Origin: Rhodomicrobium sp. R_RK_3
GTDB lineage: Bacteria; Pseudomonadota; Alphaproteobacteria; Rhizobiales; Rhodomicrobiaceae
Reading direction: 5' to 3'
DNA: 64,000 bases
Assembly: GCF_002198715.1 (NCBI RefSeq)
Contig: NZ_MWLK01000034.1
Coordinates: 39,182 to 103,181 of the forward strand
Part shown: in pieces, positions 34,182-44,200 of the stretch
Layout: every line of letters starts with the position of its first letter
How positions within the stretch are numbered: position 1 is the first letter of the stretch
Notes under the pieces: model-generated
Told to the model about the DNA's origin: nothing
Databases searched by the model: none
Seen by the model: the letters and a program-made list of their open reading frames with translations, nothing else
Position numbers and translations under genes: made by a program

Positions 34182-35075
34182 CTACCCGTTCGACAATTGC
34201 TTCTCCAGGCTCTCGCGCATCTGGTCGGTGCAGGGGGCGCCGCGCTTCTTGTAGCCGTCGACGATGAAGCTGTGCATGGTGCCGTGCAGCATGCTGACGA
34301 TGGCGAGCTGGCGGTCGGACATCTTCAAGGTGCGGTCGTGATAGGCCATGAAGGGGTAGAAAATCCGCGCCTTCCAGTCGATGCCGCAAAATTCCGCCGT
34401 GCCCGACAGCAAGCCGACCTTCATCGCCCGCCGGGCCTCCTCGATGCTGACCGGCGGCTTGGCCTTCTCCTCGTCGGTGGCGGAGGCACAGAGCTCGGGA
34501 CCGCAGCGCGACTTGTGGATCTCGCCCAGAATGCGCTGCAGCATGCCGGCGACGCTCTCGTCGAGCAGCGCGTTGTTCACAGTGCCCTGCCACGGCGGCA
34601 ATTCGACGCGCGGATTGGCCTTGTCCAACGCCAGCTTGGTCTCCGGGGAGCAAGTCTTCAGCACCTGCAGATTGCCGTAGTCGCGGGCGAATTGGCCGGT
34701 GTGGATCAGTTGCAGAATGGCGAGCGCCCGGATGTTATGGATGCCCTTCTGCTGAAAGCCCTGCATCATCAGGGGGAAAGCGCGCTCCTTCCATTCCAGC
34801 CCGCACCACCGCAGCCGCGCCGAGCGCGCGCCGGTGATCAGCGCCACCCGCGCATCGTCCGCATCGACCGGCGGCTCGGCGAACTCCTCGGGCGTGGCCG
34901 CCGCGCATGGATCCTTGCCGCAATGCATGGTGGGCAGGCCGGCCATGGCCTGCTGGATGGCGGCCTCGGCGTCCCGGACGGTGAAATGCGGCAGCGCCTC
35001 CCCATCCTCAGCCATGGCGCGGGGCGGCATCGCCAACAGGATGCCGAGCAGAAAACCGATGAGCCGAAATGTCAT
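34182..35075 (-). CDS. Secreted cysteine-rich protein with an internal duplication
   Basis: 297 residues with a signal peptide (LIGFLLGILLAMPPRAMA). Two halves are homologous: CGKDPCAAAT / CGPELCASAT, RWCGLEWKERAFPLMM / EFCGIDWKARIFYPFM, LAILQLIHTGQF / LAIVSMLHGTMH, and a later CSPE / CTDQ. Each half of about 115 residues therefore carries four aligned cysteines, suggesting two disulfide-bonded helical domains in the periplasm. I know no function for this domain. ATG start; followed by the hypothetical gene at 33773. Confidence 0.8.
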   Translation of the reverse strand: MTFRLIGFLLGILLAMPPRAMAEDGEALPHFTVRDAEAAIQQAMAGLPTMHCGKDPCAAATPEEFAEPPVDADDARVALITGARSARLRWCGLEWKERAFPLMMQGFQQKGIHNIRALAILQLIHTGQFARDYGNLQVLKTCSPETKLALDKANPRVELPPWQGTVNNALLDESVAGMLQRILGEIHKSRCGPELCASATDEEKAKPPVSIEEARRAMKVGLLSGTAEFCGIDWKARIFYPFMAYHDRTLKMSDRQLAIVSMLHGTMHSFIVDGYKKRGAPCTDQMRESLEKQLSNG

Positions 35076-35175
35076 GAGCGCCTTTCCGATTGCCGGGCAA
35101 GGCTAGCACTGTGAGGAAGCGCATGAAAGAGGTCAACGCCCGCGGCGCCGCGATCCGACCTTGCCCGGGTCCTTC

Positions 35176-36501
35176 TTACTCCGCCGCGGAATATTCGACA
35201 ATCTGCTCGCGATCCTGGTGCAGGCTGCGATAGGGCAGCGCGCCGCGCGCCTTGTTGCCGACCATCCGCTTGAACTGGATGGTGCGGATGAATTCGCGGA
35301 TGCGCGGCTGGATCTCGGTGCGCCAGCGCGTGCCGTTGAAGACGCCATAATGGCCGACGCCCGGCTGCACATAATGATATTTCTCATCGACCGGGATGTT
35401 GCGGCACAGGTCATGCGCCGCCTCGGTCTGGCCGAGCCCGCAAATATCGTCCTTCTCGCCCTCGACCGTCATCAGCGCCGTCTGGGTGATGGCGGCGCAA
35501 TCGACGCGCTCGTTGCGGTGCACCAGCTTGCCGTCGGGCAAGGCGTGCTCCTGGAACACGGTGGCGACGGTCTGGAGGTAGAACTCGGCCGGCAGATCCA
35601 TCACGGCCAGATATTCCTCATAGAAGGTCTGGTGCTGCTGGACGCTGTCGCAGTCGCCCTTGACGAGGTTCTGGAACAGGTTGCGGTGGGCGTTCACATG
35701 CCGGTCGAGATTCATCTGCATGAAGCCGGTGAGCTGCACGAAGCCGGGATAGACCTTGCGCATGAAGCCCGGATAGGGAAACGGCACGTGCGAAATGACG
35801 TTTTTCTCGAACCATTCGATCGGCCGCGTCTTGGCGAGCTTGTTGACGACGGTCTCGTTGCGGCGGGTGTCGATCGGGCCGCCCATCAGGGTGATCGAGG
35901 CGGGCTGCATCTCGTCCTTGCGCGCCGCCATGATCGCGGTCGCTGCAAGCACTGGCACGGCCGGCTGGCAGACGGCAATGACATGGGTATTCGGCCCGAG
36001 GAAATGCACGAATTCGATGATGGTATCGATGAAATCGTTGAGGTCGAAGGGCCCATTGGTCATCGGCACGTTGCGCGCGTCGGCCCAGTCGGTGATGTAG
36101 GTGTTGTGCTCGCGGATCATCGCCTCGACGGTGCCGCGCAGGAGCGTGGCGTAATGGCCCGACATCGGGGCGACGATCAGCACCTTGGGATCGTAGCGGC
36201 GGCCGATAACGTTTACGTCGCGGTCGAAATGCAAAAGATTGCAGAAGGGCGTCTTGTAGACGATCTCCTCGTTGATCGGCACCGGCATGCCGAAGATCTT
36301 GGTTTCCTTGATGCCGAATTTGGGCTTGGCGTAGCGGCGGGTGACGTTTTCGAAGACTTCGCAGCTCGCCGCGATCATGCGCGGCAGGAGCATATCGCGG
36401 AAGGGATTGAGCGGGGATTGGAGCTGCATCTTGAGCCCCTGGGCCCCCCAGCGCAAGGGCGTGACCGCCGCGTGGGCCAGCTCATAGGAATGGTAGTTCA
36501 T
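35176..36501 (-). CDS. phaZ: Intracellular polyhydroxyalkanoate depolymerase
   Basis: 441 residues from ATG 36501, giving the standard N-terminus MNYHSYELAHAAVTPLR; a longer upstream frame is unmatched. The PHB_depo family (TIGR01849) shows LIVAPMSGHYATLLRGTVE, ITDWADARNVPM, the catalytic cysteine in HVIAVCQPAVPVLAAT, and the C-terminal YVQPGVGHYGVFNGTRWR with the catalytic histidine. It mobilises stored poly-3-hydroxybutyrate granules to hydroxybutyrate oligomers, so the organism stores PHB. No phasin or synthase gene is adjacent. Confidence 0.95.
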   Translation of the reverse strand: MNYHSYELAHAAVTPLRWGAQGLKMQLQSPLNPFRDMLLPRMIAASCEVFENVTRRYAKPKFGIKETKIFGMPVPINEEIVYKTPFCNLLHFDRDVNVIGRRYDPKVLIVAPMSGHYATLLRGTVEAMIREHNTYITDWADARNVPMTNGPFDLNDFIDTIIEFVHFLGPNTHVIAVCQPAVPVLAATAIMAARKDEMQPASITLMGGPIDTRRNETVVNKLAKTRPIEWFEKNVISHVPFPYPGFMRKVYPGFVQLTGFMQMNLDRHVNAHRNLFQNLVKGDCDSVQQHQTFYEEYLAVMDLPAEFYLQTVATVFQEHALPDGKLVHRNERVDCAAITQTALMTVEGEKDDICGLGQTEAAHDLCRNIPVDEKYHYVQPGVGHYGVFNGTRWRTEIQPRIREFIRTIQFKRMVGNKARGALPYRSLHQDREQIVEYSAAE

Positions 36502-36776
36502 CGCGTCATGCCCTCCCAGGCACCGGCTCCGCCGGCTTGTATGCAACCGCGATCTCAGAGTATGCGGCAGCATTTTGTGCAGCGCAATAGCCATTCTTGG
36601 CGGCGGGAAGCCCTTTGTACGCATGGCCTAAAAGCAAATTTCGCGATGGCGCCCGGTAGATTTTTCCAAGTATTGCGGGGCTATTCTTTCGCAGTGCGAA
36701 ACGCTCATCGCCGATGACCAGGAAGGTTTGGCCAATGCTGCGCCTGTCCAAAACTTGCGGCGGAATCGCACGCGGC

Positions 36777-37934
36777 TTACGCCAAGGCGGCGGTTGATGA
36801 CCGCTCGCGGCGCCCCCGGTTGCCGGTCAGCACGCGCAGCAGGTCGGGACACGCCACCGAGAAGGCCAGATACGAGGCCCTGAGCCCGGCGAAGGTGACG
36901 GCGAAGGCGAGGACGAAGAACAGCGGGTAGAAGGCCGGTCCGAGCTCGAGCTTCTCCCACACCATCCATTCGGCGACCAGCACCGGGTAGTGGGCGCAGA
37001 AAATCCAGAAGCTGAAACGTCCCGCCTCGGCCATGGTGGCCCCGAACGGGCTGGCGGCGATCAGGGCTCCGGCCGCCCATGCGCCCAGAATGCCGAAAGC
37101 GCTGAGCAGCTTGACGGCGCTCATCAGCAGGGCGTGATGCTCTTGCGGCCAGACCAGCATCCAGGTCGCCAGCGCCAGCGAGCCGAGCAGAAACGCCGCC
37201 AGCAGCTTCGGCGCATGAGGGTCGAGGCGGATCGGATCGATGCGGTGAATGGCGAGCGCGGCCCCGAGGGCGAAGCTGAACAGAATATCCGGACGCAGCA
37301 GGACATAGGTGCGAAGGCCGAGCACCGAGATCAGAAACAGCGCCGCGAGCGTCGGCCAGGGCGCGCGCTCGACCAGGAGCCCGATGACGGGCGCCAGGAG
37401 GCAGCACACCATCAGATCGCGCAGGAAATACAGGGGCAGGTTGACCGGGGCGTGCTCGATCGCGAAGAGCAGGTCGAGGGTCACCGGCGCCGGCGCCGCC
37501 GCAAGATTGGGGAAATGCCCCTCCCCGACTCCGATGCTCTCCCCGGCCAGCACCAGCGCATAAAGGCCGAAATTCCAGATCAGGAACGGCACCAGGATGG
37601 TGCGCGCCTTGCTGCGCAGCAGGCCGCCGTAATCGATCCGGTGCCCCTTGCGGAACACCAGATAGCCGGAGATCGCGCCAAGACACGGAACGCCCGCGCG
37701 GAAGACCACGTCGCGCAGCAAAAGATGCAGCGGCGTCCACAGATCCCGATGGCCGGCATAGGGCGAGGCGGCCGTGTCGAAAGGGATGTGGATGACCACG
37801 ACGCCGAGGATCAGCACGATCCGCATGATCTCGATGCGGGCCGAGACGCCTGCCGCATTCGATATGGTGTGTCCTATCGGTGGGGCTTCGAGATGCCCTG
37901 CGGGAACCAATCGCTGCGGGGCGGTGACTGCCAT
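36777..37934 (-). CDS. Acyltransferase 3 family membrane protein
   Basis: 385 residues with about ten transmembrane helices. The acyltransferase-3 (PF01757) catalytic region is recognisable: RIEIMRIVLILGVVVIHIPF, where the histidine of VVIHI is the likely active residue, followed by RAGVPCLGAISGYLVFRK. Such proteins O-acetylate or otherwise acylate surface glycans. The substrate is unknown, and no glycan gene is adjacent. The flanking spacers 36502-36776 and 37935-38154 show no feature I can support. Confidence 0.88.
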   Translation of the reverse strand: MAVTAPQRLVPAGHLEAPPIGHTISNAAGVSARIEIMRIVLILGVVVIHIPFDTAASPYAGHRDLWTPLHLLLRDVVFRAGVPCLGAISGYLVFRKGHRIDYGGLLRSKARTILVPFLIWNFGLYALVLAGESIGVGEGHFPNLAAAPAPVTLDLLFAIEHAPVNLPLYFLRDLMVCCLLAPVIGLLVERAPWPTLAALFLISVLGLRTYVLLRPDILFSFALGAALAIHRIDPIRLDPHAPKLLAAFLLGSLALATWMLVWPQEHHALLMSAVKLLSAFGILGAWAAGALIAASPFGATMAEAGRFSFWIFCAHYPVLVAEWMVWEKLELGPAFYPLFFVLAFAVTFAGLRASYLAFSVACPDLLRVLTGNRGRRERSSTAALA

Positions 37935-38154
37935 GGAGGACCACGCGAGCCGTGAAAGCCGGCCGCGAGACTGAGCCGAATGAACGCTTATGGAAAGTGG
38001 GGAATGTCACGTATTCACCGAATGAGGGATTGCTCCTAGCTAAAAGTTTTAGGTTGGACGCTGGATGCGACGCCGGAAACGGCTTTTTGGCGGTCCCGCG
38101 ACTCGATAAGATCCGCGCTTTGTTGGTTTGCCGACGCAACCATGGGGACTTGCT

Positions 38155-39108
38155 ATGAACAGGCGCGACGTCTTGAAACTCGGCACGGCGGCTTTCGCCG
38201 GCGGCGTCACTCTCAGCCTTCTCGGACCGGTCGCGATCGCGGACACCGTGGTGCAGGTCGCAGCGGCGCAGCGCTTCAAAATCGGCGACATCGTCGTCAC
38301 CGCGCTCTCGGACGGCCATATCATGCTCGATCCGGCGCTGTTCAGCGGCATCACGCCGGATGAATTTCAGGCGGCCCTGCGCGCGGCCTATCTGGCGCCG
38401 GGCAGTTATCGCGGATCGGTGAACGCCTTCGTCGTCGACACCGGGTCAAAAGTCTTCCTGATCGATTCCGGCACCGGCGCAGCGCTTGGGCCGGCGCTCG
38501 GCCGGCTGGAGCGCAATCTGATCGCGGCCGGCTACCAGCCCTCGGCGATCTCGGCGCTGCTTACCACCCACCTGCATCCCGACCATATCGGCGGCAGCCA
38601 TCGGGAGGGCAAGCCGGTGTTCGATAAGGCGGAATTCCTGGTCAGCCAGGCCGATCACGGCTTCTGGAGCGATGCCGGCATCCGCGCCAAGGCGCCCGCC
38701 GAGGCACAGATGTTCTTCGATCTCGCCGTCACCGCCGTAAAGGCCTATGGCGACCGCCTGCGCCTCGTCAGCGGCGAGGCCGAGGCGGTTGCGGGCATCA
38801 CCGCCGTGCCGCTGCCGGGACACACGCCGGGCCACACCGGCTACCGCGTCACCAGCGGCAAGGACACGCTGCTGATCTGGGGCGACATCATCCATGCCGG
38901 GCCGGTCCAATTCGCCCGGCCGGACGTCACGCTGTCCTTCGACGTCGACCAGCCGCTCGCCGCCAAGACGCGCAAGGCGGTGCTGGAGCAGGTGGCGCGG
39001 GACCGGGTGATGATCGCCGGCGCGCATATTCCGTTCCCCGGCGTCGGCCATGTCGAGGCGGCGGGGGCGGGCTATCGGTTCGTGCCGGCGGAGTGGGACT
39101 ATCTGTGA
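38155..39108 (+). CDS. Tat-exported metallo-beta-lactamase-fold hydrolase
   Basis: 317 residues from ATG 38155, which gives a twin-arginine signal (NRRDVLKLGTAAFAGG). The metal site THLHPDHIGG lies around residue 135, PLPGHTPGHTGY around 215 and WGDIIHAGP around 240, all typical of the MBL superfamily. The QFARPDVTLSFDVD stretch and overall layout match the AHL-lactonase/'MBL fold with Tat signal' proteins of Proteobacteria; the substrate (a lactone or similar ester) is not evident. Divergent from the acyltransferase. Confidence 0.9.
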   Translation: MNRRDVLKLGTAAFAGGVTLSLLGPVAIADTVVQVAAAQRFKIGDIVVTALSDGHIMLDPALFSGITPDEFQAALRAAYLAPGSYRGSVNAFVVDTGSKVFLIDSGTGAALGPALGRLERNLIAAGYQPSAISALLTTHLHPDHIGGSHREGKPVFDKAEFLVSQADHGFWSDAGIRAKAPAEAQMFFDLAVTAVKAYGDRLRLVSGEAEAVAGITAVPLPGHTPGHTGYRVTSGKDTLLIWGDIIHAGPVQFARPDVTLSFDVDQPLAAKTRKAVLEQVARDRVMIAGAHIPFPGVGHVEAAGAGYRFVPAEWDYL

Positions 39109-39129
39109 GCCGGTTTGCGCGCGGCCCGG

Positions 39130-39576
39130 TTAGTGCGACGCCGCGCGCAGATGATAGATATCGAGCGTATACCGGCCGGAGACGACCTGCTGCACGATCA
39201 TGCGTTTGCCCGGGCGGCGGATCAGCGTGATCGTGCTGGAATAGGGGGTGTTCTCGGCGCTGCAATCGGCGGTGAAGCTGATCTCGATCTTGGTCAGCTT
39301 CTCGATCGATTTGACGGTGCAGGCCCATTTCGGGCCCTGCACTTGGCTGCCGGTGATGCGAATGGCGTTGTCGTGGCCCGCGCCGTCCGTGTTCTCGGCC
39401 TTAGCGGAGACGCAATCCGACGCATCGGCCTTGGGCTTCCGCGCGTAGCTATATTTGAGATTGCAGCCGGCACCTTGAAACCGCGAGGGGATTTCCGTCA
39501 GGCGCGCGGCGGCGGCATCGCTCATGATGAATGGGGTGAAGACTGTCGCGGCTAGGCCGATAAGGCGTGATTTCAT
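39130..39576 (-). CDS. Hypothetical secreted protein
   Basis: 148 residues with a signal peptide (LIGLAATVFTPFIMSDAAAA). The mature part has four cysteines (GAGCNLKY, SDCVSA, WACTVKS, TADCSAEN) and looks like a small beta-rich periplasmic domain, possibly with two disulfides. I do not recognise a family. ATG start; convergent with the MBL-fold gene, 21 bp away. Confidence 0.7.
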   Translation of the reverse strand: MKSRLIGLAATVFTPFIMSDAAAARLTEIPSRFQGAGCNLKYSYARKPKADASDCVSAKAENTDGAGHDNAIRITGSQVQGPKWACTVKSIEKLTKIEISFTADCSAENTPYSSTITLIRRPGKRMIVQQVVSGRYTLDIYHLRAASH

Positions 39577-39651
39577 GACCCTGCGCCTCGCGCAATCCTC
39601 GCATCAGGCGACACGATAGTTTGCCGGACGTTTAAAGACCGTTAGATCAGG

Positions 39652-40104
39652 TCAATGGCTCGGCTGCTCACATCTCTCCTCGGCGCAAACGAGCTGCGGC
39701 TTGGGGATGGTCGTAAGGCACAGGACCTTCTGCGCCAGCCGATCCAGCGAAGAACAATTCGGGAATTCGCTGACATATTTATACTGTACGCAATATTTTT
39801 GGCAATCGCCGGCCTTGGCGTCGTTCTTCATGCCGCCGAACGATTGATCGATGAGTTGCCTGACATACAGCGCGCCATTCTCAATATTCGGCCACACCCA
39901 GCTTTTATTCTGCTCATAATATGACAAAAGGTCGAGGGCCAGCACAATCAAGGTAGAAAATGTAACGAGAGCCCAAAATATTCTGCTCAACACATCGGCC
40001 ACCCCAGAACCAAGCTCATCTTGGTAAATTATCGCACAGATGCTGGAAAATCTTGTTAGGGGATTTCGCGGCACAGTCCAGCCTATCCGGGGCACCTCCG
40101 CCAC
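39652..40104 (-). CDS. Small membrane protein encoded with a TAXI receptor
   Basis: The frame gives 150 residues from 40104, overlapping the TAXI gene by 89 bp, but a GTG at 40002 would yield 116 residues beginning just before the single transmembrane helix (IFWALVTFSTLIVLALDLLS) and avoid the overlap, so I regard the N-terminus as unsettled. The C-terminal 60 residues contain six cysteines (CQKYC, NCSS, VLCL, LVCAEERC) and would be periplasmic. The region is visibly AT-richer than its neighbours. Unknown function; probably works with the upstream receptor. Confidence 0.6.
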   Translation of the reverse strand: MAEVPRIGWTVPRNPLTRFSSICAIIYQDELGSGVADVLSRIFWALVTFSTLIVLALDLLSYYEQNKSWVWPNIENGALYVRQLIDQSFGGMKNDAKAGDCQKYCVQYKYVSEFPNCSSLDRLAQKVLCLTTIPKPQLVCAEERCEQPSH

Positions 40105-41092
40105 CGGCGAAGCTGCACTGCCGGTTCGATGATTTTACGACCTTTCTGTCGATATATTTGGAAACGCATTCATAAGTCTCGAGGCCGGATAATTTCATCG
40201 AGAGGTTGACTTCCGCCCATTTGGCGTGGCTGGAGGTCCCTGCGGTTCGCTTCAACTCCTCGATATTCGCCTTCACGCGATTGGCGACCATGCCGATGTT
40301 CAGGCAGTGTTCTTCCTGGAAATTGAAGGCGACCAGCACCGACATCACCGCAAGTGTCGGCACTGGCTCGCTGAGCCAGCGGTAATCGTCCTTGGTAATT
40401 TTGGCGACGAAATAGGGCTTTAAATTCGTCAACCTGGAATCTTCGATCGGCACCAGCGCGAGATTGCTGCGGTTCTTCTCCTCTTCCGTCAGCAGGGGAA
40501 TTGGCGCGCCGGCGACTAGGAAAATCGCATCGAGTTTCTGAGCATCTTCATTGGGTAGAAGGAGCCGCTGAAAGGCTTCCTTTCCATCCACCTCCGCCGG
40601 CCTGACGCTGACGCCGGCCGTCAGCAAGAGAAAGGTGGATGTCATATAGGTTCCGCTCTCCGGGCTTCCGAGCGCGACCCGTTTTCCCTGCAGATCGCCG
40701 AACGCCTTGATGCCCGAATCGGCTGTCGTGACGATGTGGATTTCTTCGGAATAGAGCGGAAACACATAACGCGTGGACGCTACCAGGCGCTTGATTTGCT
40801 TATCCTCGGACGCGAACCGGGTCAGATAGTTGATGACATCTTGCTGTACGATCGCCATCTGCACATAAGCTTCATCCCTCAAGCGCTGAAAACTATCCAG
40901 GGACCCGCGCGACTCCTTCACCTCCAGATTGGCCCCGCATTCCTTCTCGACGATCCTGGCGATATCACTGCCGATTTTATAGTATGTCAGCTCTTTCTTG
41001 CCGGTGAGAATTGCCAGATTGCGCATTTCTGGCGTTTGCGAACGGGAAATTGTGGGAATTAAAAGGAGGGCGAGAAAGACAACAACAAACAT
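40016..41092 (-). CDS. TAXI family solute receptor (TRAP-type binding protein)
   Basis: 358 residues with a signal peptide (FVVVFLALLLIPTISRS). The TAXI-TRAP receptor fold is supported by LAILTGKKELTYYKIGSDIA at the start of the mature protein, AIVQQDVINYL and the DLQGKRVALGSPESGTY motif. A C-terminal extension of about 60 residues contains four cysteines and has no counterpart in ordinary receptors. No TRAP membrane component is encoded nearby, so a transport role is doubtful; it may be a sensor partner of the small membrane protein downstream. AT-richer than its surroundings, suggesting acquisition. Confidence 0.8.
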   Translation of the reverse strand: MFVVVFLALLLIPTISRSQTPEMRNLAILTGKKELTYYKIGSDIARIVEKECGANLEVKESRGSLDSFQRLRDEAYVQMAIVQQDVINYLTRFASEDKQIKRLVASTRYVFPLYSEEIHIVTTADSGIKAFGDLQGKRVALGSPESGTYMTSTFLLLTAGVSVRPAEVDGKEAFQRLLLPNEDAQKLDAIFLVAGAPIPLLTEEEKNRSNLALVPIEDSRLTNLKPYFVAKITKDDYRWLSEPVPTLAVMSVLVAFNFQEEHCLNIGMVANRVKANIEELKRTAGTSSHAKWAEVNLSMKLSGLETYECVSKYIDRKVVKSSNRQCSFAGGGGAPDRLDCAAKSPNKIFQHLCDNLPR

Positions 41093-41274
41093 TTCAATGC
41101 TCTCTCAATATGGCAAATATGAGAGAAATTTACGAATAATGATATGTTATGTCAAGTCTAGGCTCGGACTGCAAGGGTTTCGCACGCCGGGCACTGATAT
41201 ACGAGATATCGTTGCTTGAGCAATTGTAGCGGACATCATGTCGGCGCCTCCGCACGGGGGCCCATGCACAGAAG

Positions 41275-44200
41275 CTACTCCATCCCCATCAACAACTCCG
41301 CATTGCCGCCGGCGGCGGCTGTGTTCACCGTCACCACCTGCTCGGTGGCGAACCGTGCCAGGTAATGCGGACCGCCCGCCTTCGGCCCGGTGCCGGACAG
41401 GCCGCTGCCGCCGAAGGGCTGCACGCCGACCACCGCGCCGATCATGTTGCGGTTTACATAGACATTGCCGGCGCCGAGGCGGCGGGCGATGCGGTCTGCG
41501 GTTTCGGTGATGCGGGAGTGGATGCCGAGTGTCAGGCCGTAGCCGGTCGCCTCGATGGCGGCGAGCACGTCGTCCAGGCCGCCCGCCCGCCAGCGCGCCA
41601 CATGCAGGACCGGGCCGAAGATCTCCTCCTTGAGCGCACGCGGGTCCGCCAGTTCGACAATGTGCGGGGCGACGAAATGCCCCTCGGCCGGCGTCTCGCC
41701 CGCATAAAGGATGCGCCCGGCAGTCCGCGCCTCCGCAAGATAGGCGTCGAGCTTGGCTTTGGCATCGGCGTCGATCACCGGGCCGATTTGCGTCGCGGGA
41801 TCGCGCGGGTCGCCGAGCTTCAGCTCGCGCGCCGCGCCGGCGATCATCTCGATCATGCGGTCCGCGACGTCCTCCTGCACACAAAGCAGGCGCAGCGCCG
41901 AGCAGCGCTGGCCGGCGGAGCGGAAGGCCGAGGTCACGACGTCGTCGGCGACCTGTTCGGGCAGGGCGGTGGCGTCGGCGATCATGGTGTTGATGCCGCC
42001 GGTCTCGGCGATCAGCGGCACGATCGGGCCGTCCTTGGCGGCGAGGGCGCGGTTGATGAGGCGGGCGACCTCGGTCGAGCCGGTGAAGGCGATGCCGGCG
42101 ACGCGGGGGTCGGCGACCAGCGCCGCTCCGACGCGGCCGTCGCCGAGCGCCAGATGCAGCGCGGTCTGGGGAACGCCCGCCTCATGCAGCAGCTTGACGG
42201 CTTCGAAGGCGATCAGCGGCGTCTGCTCGGCGGGTTTGGCGACGACGCTGTTGCCCGCCATCAGCGCCGCCGCGATCTGGCCGGTGAAGATGGCGAGCGG
42301 GAAATTCCACGGCGAGATGCAGAGGAAGACGCCGCGCCCGCGCAGCCGCAGGGTGTTCGACTCGCCGGTCGGGCCGGGCAGCGGCTGGCCGTCGGAGAAC
42401 AGCTTTCGGCCCTCGGCGGCATAGTAGCGGCAGAAATCGACGGCCTCGCGCAATTCGGAGACGGCGTCGTCGAGCGTGCGGCCGCCTTCGGTCTGGATGA
42501 GGTGGACGAAGCGGCCGCGCCGGGCTTCGAGCAGGTCGGCGGCGCGGTCGAGAGCTGCGGCGCGCCTGGCGGGGGGCGTCGCGGCCCAGGCGGCGAACCC
42601 GGCTTGGGCGGCGGCCATGATCTCGCCGGCGGCGGCTGGGTCGAGTTCAGTGATCTCGCCGATGGCGGTGCGGGCATCGATGGGGGTGATGGCGGGTCGG
42701 CCTGCGCCACCCAAGAGCTTGCCGTTGCTCAGCGACGCAGCCGAAACGCTCGGCTCGCGCGCGGCGGCAACATCCGCCAGCAGCTTCTCCAGCGCCACCC
42801 GGTCGCCGAATTCCGCCCCAGCCGAATTGCGCCGCGACGGTCCGTAAAGCTGCGGCGGCAGCGGGATGCCCTGGTGGCGCGCATTGTCGGCCTTCCCCAA
42901 AATTTCGCCGGGATGGCGCAGCAGCGTCTCGACGGGCACGTCCGGGTCGGCGGCGGCGGAGACGAAGGAGGAATTGGCGCCGTTCTCCAACAGCCGCCGC
43001 ACCAGATAGGCGAGCAGATCGCGGTGGCCGCCGACGGGCGCGTAGACGCGGCAGGCGGTCGCCGGATCGGTCTCGCGGAGACGAGCGTAAAGCGTCTCGC
43101 CCATGCCGTGCAGGCGCTGGAACTCAAAATCGCCGCTCCGCCCTGCCCGCTCCAGCACGGTCGCCACGGTCAGCGCGTTGTGCGACGCGAATTGCGGGAA
43201 GATGCGCGGGCGCAGCGCCAGGAGCTGGTCGGCGCAGGCGATGAAATTGAGGTCTGTCGTGGCCTTGCGGGTGAACACCGGATAGTCGGCAAGGCCGCGC
43301 TCCTGCGCGCGCTTGATCTCGGTATCCCAATAGGCGCCCTTGACCAGCCGCACCATCATGCGCCGGTCGAGGCTCGCCGCCAGCTCGCCGGTCCAGGCGA
43401 TGACCGCGCCCGCGCGCTTCTGATAGGCCTGGATGGCGAGGCCGAAACCGTCCCAGCCGGCAAGCGAGGGGTCGGCGAAGGCGGCGCCGATGACGTCGAG
43501 CGACAGCTCCAGCCGGTCGGCCTCCTCGGCGTCGACTGTGAAGTTGAGGTCAAAACCCTTCGCCCGCCGCGCCAGCTCGATCAGCAGCGGCACCAGCTCG
43601 CGCATCACCCGCTCGCGGCTGACCGCCTCGAAGCGCGGATGCAGCGCGGACAGCTTCACCGAAATCCCCGGCCGCTCGGGCAGCGGGCGGTTGCCGGCGG
43701 CGCGGCCGATGGCGTCGATGGCGGCGGCGTAGGAGGCGTGATAGCGCTCGGCGTCGCCGGCGGTGCGCGCGCCCTCGCCGAGCATATCGAAGGAATAGCG
43801 GTAGAGGCCGCCCGAGCCGGAGCGGGCGCGCGACAGCGCCTCCTCGATGGTCTGGCCGAGCACGAAATGATTGCCGAGCACGCGCATGGCCTGGCGCGTC
43901 GCGGTGCGCAGCGCTGGCAGGCCGAGCCGCTTGGCGAGCTGGCCGATGATGCTGTCCGGCGTCTCGCCCGGCCGGATGATGCGGGCGGAGAGGCCCAGCG
44001 CCCAGGCGGAAGCGTTGACCAGGAGCGCGCTGGATTTGGACTCGTGGCGGACGAAATCGCCCTGGCCGAGCTTGTCCTCGATCAGCCGGTCGGCGGTGCC
44101 GCTGTCGGGCACGCGCAGCAGCGCCTCTGCAAGCACCATCAGCGCGAGTCCTTCGCGCGTGGAGAGCGCATATTCCCGCAGCATCTCCTCGACGCCGCCG

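Noticed and set aside
41150-41230. tRNA-like or attachment-site-like sequence next to the AT-richer TAXI patch
   Set aside because: No cloverleaf can be folded and no integrase or flanking direct repeat was found.
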